This document shows, piece by piece, positions 10,797 through 21,740 of a DNA stretch of 64,000 nucleotides. The notes beneath the pieces were generated by a model that was not told where the DNA came from, ran no database searches, and worked only from the letters and a program-made list of their open reading frames with translations. Position numbers and translations under genes: made by a program. This stretch comes from Gentiana macrophylla (Eukaryota; Streptophyta; Magnoliopsida; Gentianales; Gentianaceae): assembly GCA_026214975.1 (NCBI GenBank), contig CM047805.1:65759383-65823382 (forward strand). The letters run 5' to 3'. Position 1 is the stretch's first letter. Every line of letters starts with the position of its first letter.

Positions 10797-11306
10797 TATG
10801 CAATGAATTTTTTTAACCTAAAAGATAAAAGGGTGGAAGAAGTTGTTATTTAAGGGATGAAAGAAATTAGTTGGAGGGAAAAGTGTTGGTGCGAAAATGG
10901 AGCCCCGTTGAACATGCCACCACCAACAGGAGGCCACGCCAACTTTGTTTTTTATAAATCAAGTCCCCTATCAGCTAGTTCCGGCAACGATGGACTATTT
11001 TTGCAAGAAAAAATTACGGGACTAAAATTGTCACTAGAGAAAATTTAGGATTAAAACGCTAAATATGCCAGCTTACAGGACTATTTTTGCAATTTTTCCT
11101 AGTCTAGGAGATTTGTTCACTAATGTATTGACTACCACTACGTTCGAGAGTTTGAGCAAGAAGATCGGAATGCACTGACTTTACACATGAAGAGATGTTC
11201 AAATCATGGGGAGAAAAACACAAATAAATGTTGTAACAGTTAACGGTGCAAATTATTCGTGTAATGAACATTTGAGGGGGAGTGTTACAAGTATACATGT
11301 AATATA
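10797..11306 (+). repeat. Duplicated retroelement-derived segment, copy 2
   Basis: This aligns with 1-796 minus its 276-bp MITE, from TGCAATGAATTTTTT to TGTTACAAGTATACATGTAATAT. The polypurine-like tract is GAGGGGGAG (11274-11282) and the LTR-like start is at 11283. It is cut off at 11307 by the start of a small TRIM-like element. It serves as the empty-site reference for the MITE. Confidence 0.65.
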
Positions 11307-11594
11307 TGTTGGAAGATATTGACCACACTCTTGAATGCCTAAATAAATATAGTTTCTACTTTACTACCACCAATTGGTTTTAGTTGAATGGTAAACGCTT
11401 GATCTTGACATTGTATCGGAGCCAGAGGTCACGGGATCAAACCCTGGTTGGACATTATTTTAAAAAAAAATTAAATTGTGAAAGTGTTGAGAGAGATTGC
11501 CCACACTTGAAGGGGGTGGTGGGAGAGATTGTACACACTCTTGAATGAAAAAATGTGCAAGTGTTGGGACAGATTGCCCACACTTGATGGGGAG
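11307..11594 (+). mobile_element. TRIM-like element, second family, truncated
   Basis: A 104-bp LTR-like unit runs from TGTTGGAAGATATTG (11307) to ATCTTGACA (11410) and is followed at once by TTGTATCGGAGCCAGAGG, a primer site close to TGGTATCAGAGCC. About 100 bp later comes CACACTTGAAGGGGGTGG (polypurine tract), then GGAGAGATTGTACACACTC, which resembles the LTR start again but is diverged and cut short. A further purine run (ACTTGATGGGGAG, 11583-11594) precedes the next LTR. No protein is encoded. Confidence 0.5.
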
Positions 11595-11802
11595 TGTTGA
11601 ATATATTTGGATTTAGTAGAATGGTTATGCTAAAATATTTATGGAAAAATTATGTTATGGAAAATATTGTTTGTTTTTTCAGTAGTAAGGGTAGTTTCGT
11701 AATCTTATATATATATAGATGTAGAAGTTCTGGTAGTGGCTTATAAATATTGTCTTCGTTGATTGATAATGGGATACGTAATACATTGACTGAAATTTGT
11801 CA
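11595..11802 (+). mobile_element. 5' LTR of copia element F, 208 bp
   Basis: It starts TGTTGAATATATTTGG and ends GAAATTTGTCA. It is followed directly by the primer site TGGTATCAGAACCC (11803-11816). A TATATATATAGATG stretch near 11707 could serve as TATA. The short LTR and perfect TGGTATCAGA start fit a low-copy copia lineage. Confidence 0.75.
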
Positions 11803-11886
11803 TGGTATCAGAACCCGAAAAACCCTAGCCACCGAAAAAAAATCTTTCGTTGTCTTCTACGGTTCTACCTTGGAGAAGCTTCAACT

Positions 11887-13602
11887 ATGGCAGCAACCGG
11901 AGAAGTAGACACGGTAGAGAAGAAGTTTTTATTCTAATATTGTAGACACGGCTGTGATGTATTGTTTAAGCTTTTATTCTAATATTGTAGAGCGAATGTG
12001 ATTTACCAAAAAAAAATTTCTTCGTTCTTCTTCAACAGCCCTCATATAGCTTCATGGCTGAGCAAGATGACCGTTTCTCAGCGTATTAGACACTCATACA
12101 GGAAGCAAGGTAACGGCTTGTTGATAAAAGCTTCCAGCAATCAGATCATGACGCCAATATGGCGTTTGAGGTGCAGCTGGAAAGACTAACCCGAAAAAAA
12201 CTGGTAGCCTTATTTGCTAAATCTTTTCACCAAAACAGTGAGAAAGATGATGTGGACTCCGTATATTATGCCCATCGTTACTCCGAGCAGAGGGATGATT
12301 GTCACCGGGCTGACTATGGTGACAGACGAGCGGCTCAGGGCGGTCCTCATATTGGTGCGGTGAGGGTGGAAGACATTCCCTGCCAAGTTTCTTCACAGTC
12401 AAAGGTGAATCAGGCTGGTCCGTCCAGCTCGGTTCGGGTCACTCAGGGTTTAGGTTCGTAGCCCACCTTAAACGAATCCGTACTCGCGAACATATCATTG
12501 GCCCATTGTCAAGAAATTTTAGATCTGATGAATAGAACTAAACCACGAGATCGATTGACAGGTAAGTACTCATGGATTATTGATACCGGGGCCTCTCATC
12601 ACGTGACAGGTGACCAAAATTTATCTGTTGATTTCCGACCAATAGAACATTGTCCTATTGGCTTACCTAATGGGAGTTCGTCATTTGCAACTCATACTGG
12701 AACAGTTATCTTGTCAGGAAATTTACGGCTTTCAAATGTTTTATATGTACCAAAATTAAATTGTAACTTGCTTTTGGCCTCTCAATTCTTGGATGATCAT
12801 CGTTGTGTTATGCAGATTACTGCTCGTTTATGTATTATGCAGGACCGAGTGACGAGGACACTGATTGGACTGGGTGAGCGTGTGGATGGACTTTTTATGT
12901 TCTTGGGAGTTCCAAAGGTTCATATTATAGCCGTTGATGGTGGACAGACTGGAGATTTGTGGCACCGGCGATCAGGACACCCATCGGAAAAGGTCCTTCG
13001 GCAGGTGCCTAATATTTCTATCCCAAACCTTTAATATAGATGGATGTGATATTTGTTTTTGGGCTAAGCAGCTCCGTGAACCTTTTTGCCTTAGTGAAAA
13101 TAAAGCGAGTCGTATTTTTTAATTAATACATTGTGATTTGCGGGGACCCCGTAGTGTGCTTTCAACGTGTGGTGCTTCATATTTTTTTTTACTATTGTTG
13201 ATGACTATTCCCGTTCGGTCTGGATTTATTTATTATTGAATAAAATAGAGGCTGGGTCGGCTTTCATGGAATTTGTTGCTTTAATTTCTCGTCAGTTCGA
13301 GGATCAAATTAAACGGGTTCGCAGTGACAACAGGACATAATTTAGACCTTTGCTTCCTTATTTTCGTAAAGAATGTATCATCTTTGAAACGTCTTGTGTT
13401 AGTACTCCTCAACAGAACCGGAGGGTAGAATTTAAACACCAACACATGCTTATTGTTGCACACGTGCTGCGTTTTGATGGACATTTTCCACTTAAGTTCT
13501 AGGGGAGTGTGTTATGGAGGTCGCTTATATCATTAACCGAACACCCTCTAGTGTTTTGAATTATAAAGCGCCATATGAGTCTTTCTTTGGCAAAGAACCG
13601 GA
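11887..13602 (+). pseudogene. Copia element F gag-pol remnant (gag, protease, integrase)
   Basis: A likely gag start is MAATGEVDTVEK at 11887, quickly broken. A gag-like stretch follows at 12159-12461. The longest intact piece is 12498-13034 (178 codons). It contains the aspartic protease motif WIIDTGASHHVTGD (catalytic DTG at residues 29-31) and, near its end, the pre-integrase motif DLWHRRSGHPSEKV (residues 153-166). Integrase core remnants follow in other frames: VDDYSRSVWIYLLL near 13197-13240 and RVRSDN near 13316-13333. Stops and frameshifts are frequent. The element is cut at 13603 by a family A LTR, so reverse transcriptase, RNase H and the 3' LTR are missing. Confidence 0.82.
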
Positions 13603-14154
13603 TGTTGAAATAGTGTCTAAACCCAATCGGGTTGGACCGGATCCGACCGGGTCGGATCAATTCTACTATTTCCTTTATGTTTATACATATGATAAATGGC
13701 TTTAATGTTATCATATATTCTGTTTATCTATATGAACCAATTTGTGATTGTATATATGATATCATCCTTAGTATCAAACTATGAGAGAGAAACCATGATA
13801 GTGATTATGGTTGATGAGATCTCGACTCACTTCAAAAGGTTTGATACTTAAATGTCCCTGGTCGTATGTACTATCAAACAGGACATTGATAGTGCGATTA
13901 GACTAGTACGTATTAGATGTCTTTTATCTTATGAAGGTAGGGATAGATCTCGTCTATCGAAGTGTACAGACGCTTGGACTGTACCTGGAAGTGGATTAGA
14001 GAATGCGTATGTTAGACTGACCCACTTACTTCTTTTAGTGTCACACTATGTGGCGGTTGTGTAATTTTCCTGAGAAAGGAGTCTTCATGGCATCACTGTG
14101 TGGATTGTCATTCTTTGACACTATTGAGGTTTCCCAAAGCCATGGGGTGATCAT

Positions 14155-15918
14155 TGTTGGAAATAGCGCCCGAAAGACAATTTATGTAATTGTTTTTATA
14201 ATTAAAAAATGATAGATTTATTCACATCTTATTGTTTGCTTTGTGCTTATATTTAAGACACTGCTAAAAACCCTAAGTCGTATCATATGTAGCCATATAA
14301 CTTAGTGTGTCTCACACATGAGGATTAAGTTTATGGTGATACACATGAACTGTTAGTCCATGGTGAACTTAATCAAAGTATGGGGTCTATTGATTAAACC
14401 ACCATTAATGCACCCAGAACACTTTATGGTGTGACCGTCTTATCCGGACCGTCGACATTGGTTGTCTAAGTGGGGCATTTATATATGATGTAGTCATATA
14501 GGACTGGACCGATTTAATTTGCGTTTCTCATATAATTCCGTGATTGAGAAATCTTATTAAATCACAAGATGATCATATATGGATTAAACTTAATCCTGAA
14601 GTGATTATAGACTCCTACTTGTTTCAGGATAGGGTTTGATGTGTTCGTTAAGGATCGCTAAGAGGCGCGGTCCGAATCACTTTCATGTTGGCACTATTCT
14701 GGAATGAGTGAGAAGTGTGTGTCTCACAGATATGAAATCCATTCCTTCCTACGGGAAGTAGAAAGACAATCCCCTTATTTGTTAATCCTAGAAACTGATC
14801 GATCCGCGGAGTTCGTATTGGTTATGAACTAATTGATCACTAGTGGGTTAATGGTAAATAAGGATAAGATGTATTGAAGAGGGTTTACGGAAATAATCCC
14901 GCTTCATTACGGATAGTCTATGGAGGGTTAGTTTATATATAATGATTATATCAATGGACACTTATCGACGTTTTGAGAATAAGTTATATCTATAATCGAT
15001 AAAGTTTAGTTTCGGATTTATGGTGGCGTAATTCCGGAATTAATAAGTTGAGTTGAAATATTCTGTTCGATGAATATTTTATTCAATTTATTGTTGCTAC
15101 TGGTTATAGGTCCATGGTCCCCGGGTTGGCTCCTAACACGTGAGTGTTTTCTCGTTTTATGGAACCTTGAGAATAAATTAAATAGTTGGCCTATTTAATG
15201 AATATAAGATATTATTTATTTAGTAAATAATATGTAAAATAGAGAAGACATTTTCTATTAATTTAATGATTTAAGTGGCGCCTTCTTTTGTGGATAAATT
15301 AGGAAAAGAAATTTTTTTAGATTATGTCACATTTGTAATTAATTAATTATCTATTTGTTGGATAATTAATGGACAAATAAGAGATCGGTTTTTTGGGAAT
15401 TATCTCTTATCTTTTGGCAAATATATTTTACTTACGGGAATAGGCAATTGTGGTGTGAAAAGGATAACTCTCTTGACTAGTTATTTTCCTATATAAAGAG
15501 AGTTCCTCCTAACACAATACACATTCATAATTTGCACCACATTATAATAAAGAGATGAGAAAAATTAGTTTATCATTCTAGTCATTAAGAGAAGAAAAAC
15601 CTAGGGTTTTTCTTGTGCATATTCGAGGAGGTTCTACAGTGAGGATCGACATCCACCAGTCGTCGCTCGGAGATACAATCTGGAAGATCACGGCTTCTCC
15701 CTTGGTCGATTGCCTATTTAATTCTCTCTGGTTGGGGTAAATCTACTAACCTTCTTGTAGATTAATTTATTATGCAAATCATATCATGGTAAAATTGTAA
15801 ACGAATTTAATTCGTAGCTTCCGCTGTGCAAGATCGAGTGTCTCGATAAGTGATGTGGATCAGATCTGACGATCCAATCATGGATAGGATCCGGATTCGG
15901 GTTTCTATATATCTAGCA
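14155..15918 (+). mobile_element. 5' LTR of element B, 1764 bp
   Basis: Starts TGTTGGAAATAGCGCCCGAA and ends TATATCTAGCA. The opening is related to the solo LTR at 57612 (TGTTAGGTGTGATGCCCGAA), so B and that LTR belong to one wider copia group. A TATA box (CTATATAAAGAG) lies at 15489-15500, and a CTAGGGTTTTTCTTGTG leader-like stretch near 15601. Confidence 0.9.
15489..15500 (+). promoter_or_regulatory. TATA box of element B LTR
   Basis: CTATATAAAGAG followed by AGTTCCTCCTAACACAATACAC. The same block occurs in the 3' LTR at about 23100-23111 and in the related solo LTR near 59070-59081, so it is conserved across three LTRs and fits a core promoter about 430 bp before the LTR end. Confidence 0.7.
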
Positions 15919-15920
15919 TG

Positions 15921-15936
15921 TGGTATCGGTGCCAGG
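15921..15936 (+). promoter_or_regulatory. Primer-binding site of element B
   Basis: TGGTATCGGTGCCAGG sits two bases after the LTR end. The first seven bases match the initiator methionine tRNA complement; GGTGCC replaces the usual AGAGCC. Confidence 0.82.
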
Positions 15937-16189
15937 TTAAAGCGATTTTGCGATCACGATTGCATAATTAATTAATAAGGAGTGGAATAGAATAAAAATT
16001 GCATCTTTTAATTTAATTTACGCGATTGAATGTTTGGTTGACGAGATGGATTGCGGTTGGTATTTGTTTACTGTTAGATCTATTGTAAACCCGTTTTAAG
16101 GGTATCGGAAATCATGTAATTTAATTTTGCAATTTTAATTTTATGGTTTTAATAATTCGGCCGAAGGCCCCTTTAAATTAATTCTGAGT

Positions 16190-16460
16190 GAAGACACGAA
16201 GAGTAAAAGGCACAGCACAGTGGTCAAGACACATGTTCAATGGTGTGCAGATTCGAGTTTGATTCCCCTTGGCTGTATAATATTCTTTCTTTTTTTTGGG
16301 GTTCGTAAATAAATATTTTGTTTGGTTCGAATTTTTTTTTACGATTAAAAAAAAACGAAGAAAAAAATAAAATAAAATAATAAGCCAAAGGGGATTCGAA
16401 CTCAAACGGTGATGAAGGAAGAATAAGACTCTTACCAACTCGAATGGAGCAATTTTTGAT
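16190..16460. mobile_element. Pair of inverted tRNA-like SINE units within element B
   Basis: The plus unit has CAGTGGTCAAGAC (A-box-like, about 16218) and GAGTTTGATTCCCCTTGG (B-box-like, about 16255), then a T-rich tail. The minus unit, read from about 16445 downwards, has GAGTTGGTAAGAGTC and GAGTTCGAATCCCCTTTGG (a full B box), then its own T/A-rich tail. The tails face each other across an AT-rich core at 16280-16380. Two tRNA-derived units, tail to tail, would fold into a hairpin. They could be two SINE insertions or one inverted dimer. No target duplication was identified. Confidence 0.5.
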
Positions 16461-16839
16461 AAAGAAACAAGAGCATAAAATCAAATATCTGAGGTGGCTG
16501 AAGAAAATAGTGAATTGATATTTTTTTATGCTTAGGGTTTATTTATTTATAGATTAGGTACGGGGGTATCAACGGTCCATCTCAGTGGTTTATTTTTCGC
16601 ACTTATTTTCTTGTATGATTATTTATGTGATATAACCATGCCATGACATGCATCATATTCATAAATTCCACTCGTAGCATATGCATACATGTAGATAATT
16701 AATCGTGATATTAAATAGGCATGTATGAGACGCAATTAATTTAGATTAATTTAGGTAATAAATTAAATTAATTAAAACGAACGTAATTTTATCGGAATAT
16801 AAAATTCACATGATAAAATAAAATTTACTCGGTAAATTT

Positions 16840-17790
16840 AATTTTGGGTTATAAAAATCATTCGTGGATTTTTATTATGTAGTGACAACATAAAAGAATT
16901 TTAATAATTTAAAATTTAAAAATCCGGAAAAGTTGGACACCAACCGAGCAAAAGGTTCGAAAATTGGTTCGGGCGGTCAGCGGGTAGCCGGCTCGACTCG
17001 ACTTGTCCGTCCAAGTGCGGGTTAGCCACGGGGTCCGGAAAGGTCAAGCTATCCAAATGAAGCCGAGGCTCAATAGGGCAACCTTAGCCCGATTTTCAAC
17101 CCAAAGACACCGCACATGTGCGACATTAGCGTCGGGGTCCGGCAAGGTCAAGCTATCCGGCGAGTTTCGCTCAATGGGGACGTGCTTAGCCCGATTCATC
17201 CATGAGTAAGTCCTATGATCCAACGAAGAGGACGGGTGCCTTAGCCAATCCCGACACCATTCGGTGAACTCGGTTAAAGCTCAACCAGGGTTTAATACCG
17301 ATAAGTTGTTGTTTGCTTTTCAAGATTTATTGTTTTCAAATTATTGAAATAAAATTCTACGATCCTAAAATTTTATCATGTTGACATTAGGACTATAAAA
17401 TCCTTTTAGTGAATTTTAATTGTGTAGTGACTACACAAGAGATTTCTAAATAATCGACAAATTGGAAAATCATGAATATAGTGTCACTAGTTAGACGGTA
17501 TTTGGAACGGATAAACTAGTGGGAGCTTAAAATTTTGTGATTTATCATTTTTCAAATTATTAGAAAATTCATGAAGTCCTAATGGATTAGGATTATACAA
17601 TTCTTGGTGAATTTTAATTATGTAGTGTCTGCACAAAGATTTTATAAATCTGAAAAATTGGAAAGTCGTGGATAAGTGACACTAGTGAAACGGTATTTGG
17701 AATCGTTGAACTAGTGGGAGGAATAATTTAAATATTCATGATTTATTGCTTTTCGGATTATAAATAAATTCTGAAAATCCTAATAAGACT
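16840..17790 (+). repeat. Diverged direct repeats in element B leader
   Basis: Units with GTGAATTTTAATTGTGTAGTGACTACACAAGA (about 17400), GTGAATTTTAATTATGTAGTGTCTGCACAAAGA (about 17610) and GTGGATTTTTATTATGTAGTGACAACATAAAAG (about 16865) share the same layout. The last two also share GTGACACTAGT-AACGGTATTTGGAA-CTAGTGGGAG blocks, about 210-220 bp apart. The GC-rich segment 16930-17290 between the first two units has its own short repeat, GGGTCCGGNAAGGTCAAGCTATCC, near 17030 and 17135. No protein-like frame spans the repeats. Confidence 0.6.
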
Positions 17791-17812
17791 AACTAAATTT
17801 TCAAAATAACAA

Positions 17813-18097
17813 GTGGGAGCGGGGAAGGTGACAACCGACCCCACAGCCTCTACTGTTGACACAAGCACGTGTGAGAATGGTGACGCCTCGTGCCGCTTTG
17901 ATTTTGGCCCCCTGAGGTTGGCTTTCACCGCTATCAAAATTCAAGGCTTGGTCTCCGAAAGGATAGGATTTGGGGTACTTGTAGAGTCACTGACTGACGC
18001 TGAGGCGGCATACTCGGGGCGTACTTTGAGATCTGAAATAGTATGTAACACTCTGAATGATATTTTAGGAAATATCTTGGCTGAAAAAGAAAGGTAA
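17813..18097 (+). pseudogene. Unrecognised 94-codon frame in element B gag position
   Basis: An open frame beginning MGAGKVTTDPTASTVD lies where gag would be expected, between the repeated leader and the integrase remnants. It is clearly more GC-rich than its surroundings. I see no zinc knuckle, transmembrane segment or gag motif. It could be a gag relic or captured sequence. Confidence 0.3.
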
Positions 18098-18399
18098 TCA
18101 ATAATTAAATAGAGATGTCCGATTCTCAGTTAGTTGTTGAGAGATATTGTCTCAATTTAATCGTCACCTCTTTGACCTACCCTGAGGCGGCACTGTAGGT
18201 GTGAGATTAAATTCCTTGGAATGGTAGGATAAACAGCATGCATGACATCACGTTTATAATTCCTAAAATAATTATTTGTTGTGGTGTATGATTTGATTTA
18301 TATTTCTGTCATGATTTATTTTTTACAACTGTATATTATCTCTTGGTATCTAAATTGCTAAACATGATAAATTGACTATGATGACTTCATAAAAGTGGA

Positions 18400-21300
18400 A
18401 AAGCAACAAGAACGTTGAACTCAATAATCGAGAATGCAAATTAATTTTTTCGGAAGAGGATGTTCCTCTTGAGCCTACAAACTTAAGTGACATCAATAAG
18501 TGTGTCACTGCTGTCACTCGTGATGAACGGAAGACAAATTAAAAGTAGTTCAAAGATGACGAGAATGATTTGGTATCAATCTCACTGGACATCCCACAGT
18601 TCACGAGTAGTGTCTACTCATATGAACTGCTAGTTAGCGGCTATTTCCTTTAAAGAAATCCAAGAATGGGAAAGAATGCCTACAAGCGCAAGTCATTTAA
18701 ACTAAATAAGTTAAAGTCTAAACCGAATTATTAATAAAAGAAAGTAAAGGATAAGGAGAGTGATTTCTGATCACTAACCTATGAATCTTTAAAGACTCTC
18801 TTACCCGAGTAATTTGACTCAAAAGCTAAAGTTTGCTTGTAATGAACAATGTAGCTTGGCATTCATGATTAAAGAGTAGACAACGGGCAATTATTTCAGC
18901 TAAGATAGTGGGAGTGATATAAGGAAATAAATTTTGGATTTTAATCCTTGAATATCAAAGAAATATAATTTCTGTTTTCAGATTCGTTGGAACAAATGGA
19001 TTCACTTTCACATCAATAATATGCTTACCTTAAAGAAAGTGAATATGACATTTGTATACGATTATGATACTCAGACTTTTGTCTGATAAAGTCAAAACCA
19101 CTAAGTAATGCTGAAAATGTATATGTAACACATAATAACTATTAAGACAAATGGTTTCCGTATTTAGATAAACGATTCTTCAGCATCTATTTACTAGTGC
19201 ATATATCCTAAAGATAAGATATGAAGACTAGCTAAGTGTGATTCCTAACTCCCAGTCTAAGAACACTTTCTCAAAGGAAAAATGACTAAGTAAGCTTTCA
19301 ATTAGGAAAGGTTAATAGAGCTAAAGAAGTATCATAGCTTGTTCATATTGACCTTCGGGGTCTTATGAAGGATACAAGCTAGTGGGAGCTTTCGAGTAAT
19401 AGACCTTCTTTGTCTAATGACTACTCGAAGCGCCGATTAGTTTATCTAAATATTTGGAGGAATCTCTGATGTCATCAGAGAATAGAGTATTCCATGCTCA
19501 GATATAGGCTATAGCATAGTATTTGGAACTGATGCTCGGCCTACCTCCGAGTCAAATGATTCACTAAAAGGATAAACCATGGATTTCCTTATATAGTTAT
19601 TGATATGTTACGATACACTGCTTAACTCAATTAAGATATTGATTGCAAGATAACGGTTTACATTATTATGTAATATTGAGAAGTCTACCTAGAAGGTGCT
19701 TATGAATTTATGGATAATGAGTGAACTACGTTTACTCCACTTCCGTAAATAGAGGCATTTAGCACTTTATGCTTGAAGGTAGCACTGGAGATTTTGCATA
19801 CACGTTCAGATGGTGACTTTTCATGAAACATCTTAATACAATGAGTGAAGGTTGGTTATAAGATTCTTAAGATCAGATATTGATGGTTGATCTGTCACAC
19901 ACCTTCTGAAAGAATTTGAAAATAACAACCTTGGACCTTGAAGTAATGATACTCAAGGAGTTACTATCTAATTTAATCAGACCACATCCAACATCGGTTG
20001 TTGGGGATTACGTTGATAAATACTACTGAACCAGATTAGAATGTCAATCCACCCAAATACAGTGGGAGTATAGAATAACCATTGACCCGCTGTGATTATG
20101 CAGACTTAACAGTCTGCTGGGGGAAATTGATAACCTATGGTTTTTTTGCAAGGACTGTATAGGATTCTGATAAAAGAGGTTGGTTTAAAGCCATAAAGCC
20201 TGAAAATGGAGTTTTGGTACTCTGTCTGTTCACACTCTTGTAGAACCACCTGAGGGTCTCAGGCCCAGTGGGAGTAATTGGATCTACATGGAAAAGAGTC
20301 GAATGAATGAGAAAGTTTATCTTTCTAAGCAAAGCCAAGTGGTCTAGGGTTAATTCTCTAAGAAGTAGATAGTTCAAAAGAGGTGATGCCCTAAAACTTT
20401 CTCACCACTCAACCTTGCTTGACTCCATGAAAGCAGAAAGATTACCAGGGGTGAGACCCTGAAACTTTATTTCCCAACAACAGAGCTTGAATTCATTTGG
20501 AACAGAAGGGTTTTTTGTTTAAAGCCAATGGCAGATTGACTGCCTATGCTTATATCCATTGGTGGATTAAAGTAAACCTCTAGGTCATTAAAAGTCACAT
20601 GATTGAAATGTGTGGGCTTGACCATAATATTGATGAGTCTTTTGTAGACTGGAGAATCAAGATTGGTAAAGTAGTAGACATTAAAGTTTATAAAGGATAA
20701 CACTCCAACAGTTGAGAACAACATGAGTGTGTTATCTGAAGTCAAGAACTGACGAGCCAAAGCTTCTCTGAATCAGAGAACTGGACTATATTCTCATAAA
20801 TTAATTCGGTCGAGTTCATGTGAACAAGTTGTGGCAGTGTCCCATCCATCTTATTGGTTAAGATGATGATGCATTTCTTTTCATGCTAGATTCAACGAGA
20901 GGTTTCCTACCCAACCCCTCACTGAATAATTCTTTAGATCTTCGGATACAGAGAAAATGGGACAGATTCTCCTTTGGATAGAGAAAGTCAAATCACTAAA
21001 AGTCAATTGTAATCGAATCTTAGATTCAAGTATTGATAGCAGTATAGTGCATCCTCAAGTATCTTTAGAGAACAAGGAATCATATGCTTATGTATTCGGT
21101 TGCAAACCTGAGTGTTGTTGACTACACTGATCCTGATTTTTGTCGGATTTTGGATGATCGTGAATCGATCTCAGGCTCAGTGTTTACTCATAGTGATGGA
21201 GCAATAGTATGGAGCAATCCAACACTACCAATTTGACTCTGTTAGTCGAATACATAGTAGCTTTTGGATCAGCTAAAACGGCAGTGTGGCTTGAGAAGTT

Positions 21301-21600
21301 CTTTGTGGATCGGGAAGTGATTCCAGGTCTCCATGAGCCGATACCATTTTACTGTGAAAACAGTTAAGATGTAGCTCATGCAAATGATCTTCGCAGTCAC
21401 AAGAGGTCAAAAGCATAGTGAGAGAGAGTACCACCTGGTCAGACCGTTCATGCAAAGAGGCGACGTTTCGGTCCTAAAGATCGCCTTGAGCCGACAACCT
21501 AGCTAATCAGTTTACCAAGACACGTGGCATCTAATGTCACTGATAAGCACTTGGAGGGTATGAATTAGGTGATATGTCTCATCTGCTTTAGAGCAAGTGG
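18400..21600 (+). pseudogene. Element B pol remnant (integrase, reverse transcriptase, RNase H)
   Basis: All frames are broken, but motifs remain in copia order. Integrase: KMTK near 19290 and LVHIDLRGLMK near 19338-19371, then NDYSK-like residues near 19420. Reverse transcriptase N-region: WFKAIKPE near 20182 and VEPPEGLRPSGSNWI near 20240-20285, matching the VDPPEG..PIGCKW block of the copy 4 element. RNase H: DPDF...SGSVFTHSDGAIVW near 21129-21215 and YCENS near 21351, followed by LRSHKRSK near 21390-21415. The frame stops many times. A protease motif was not found. The enzyme set would make cDNA and integrate it in active relatives. Confidence 0.75.
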
Positions 21601-21740
21601 GAGAATGTTGTGGACATAGAGAATAAGGGTGTGGTGCTCTAAAAACAAGCATTGCTTGTCTTTACAGGCAAGTGGGAGATTGTTAGATATAGTGTGCCCG
21701 AAAGACAATTGTTGCTTGTCCTTATGGGCAAGTGGGAGAT
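21593..21740 (+). promoter_or_regulatory. Three polypurine tracts, two in a 60-bp tandem duplication
   Basis: CAAGTGGGAGAA (21593), CAAGTGGGAGAT (21669) and CAAGTGGGAGAT (21729) lie in a row. The last two are in a 60-bp direct repeat that also includes LTR-start sequence (TGTTAGATATAGTGTGCCCG after the second; TGTTGGAAGTAGCGCCCGAA after the third). The true LTR start is at 21741, where the sequence matches the whole 5' LTR. Confidence 0.85.

Noticed and set aside
20135..20377. 80-codon minus-strand frame
   Set aside because: It lies opposite the reverse transcriptase remnant of element B, whose motifs are on the plus strand.
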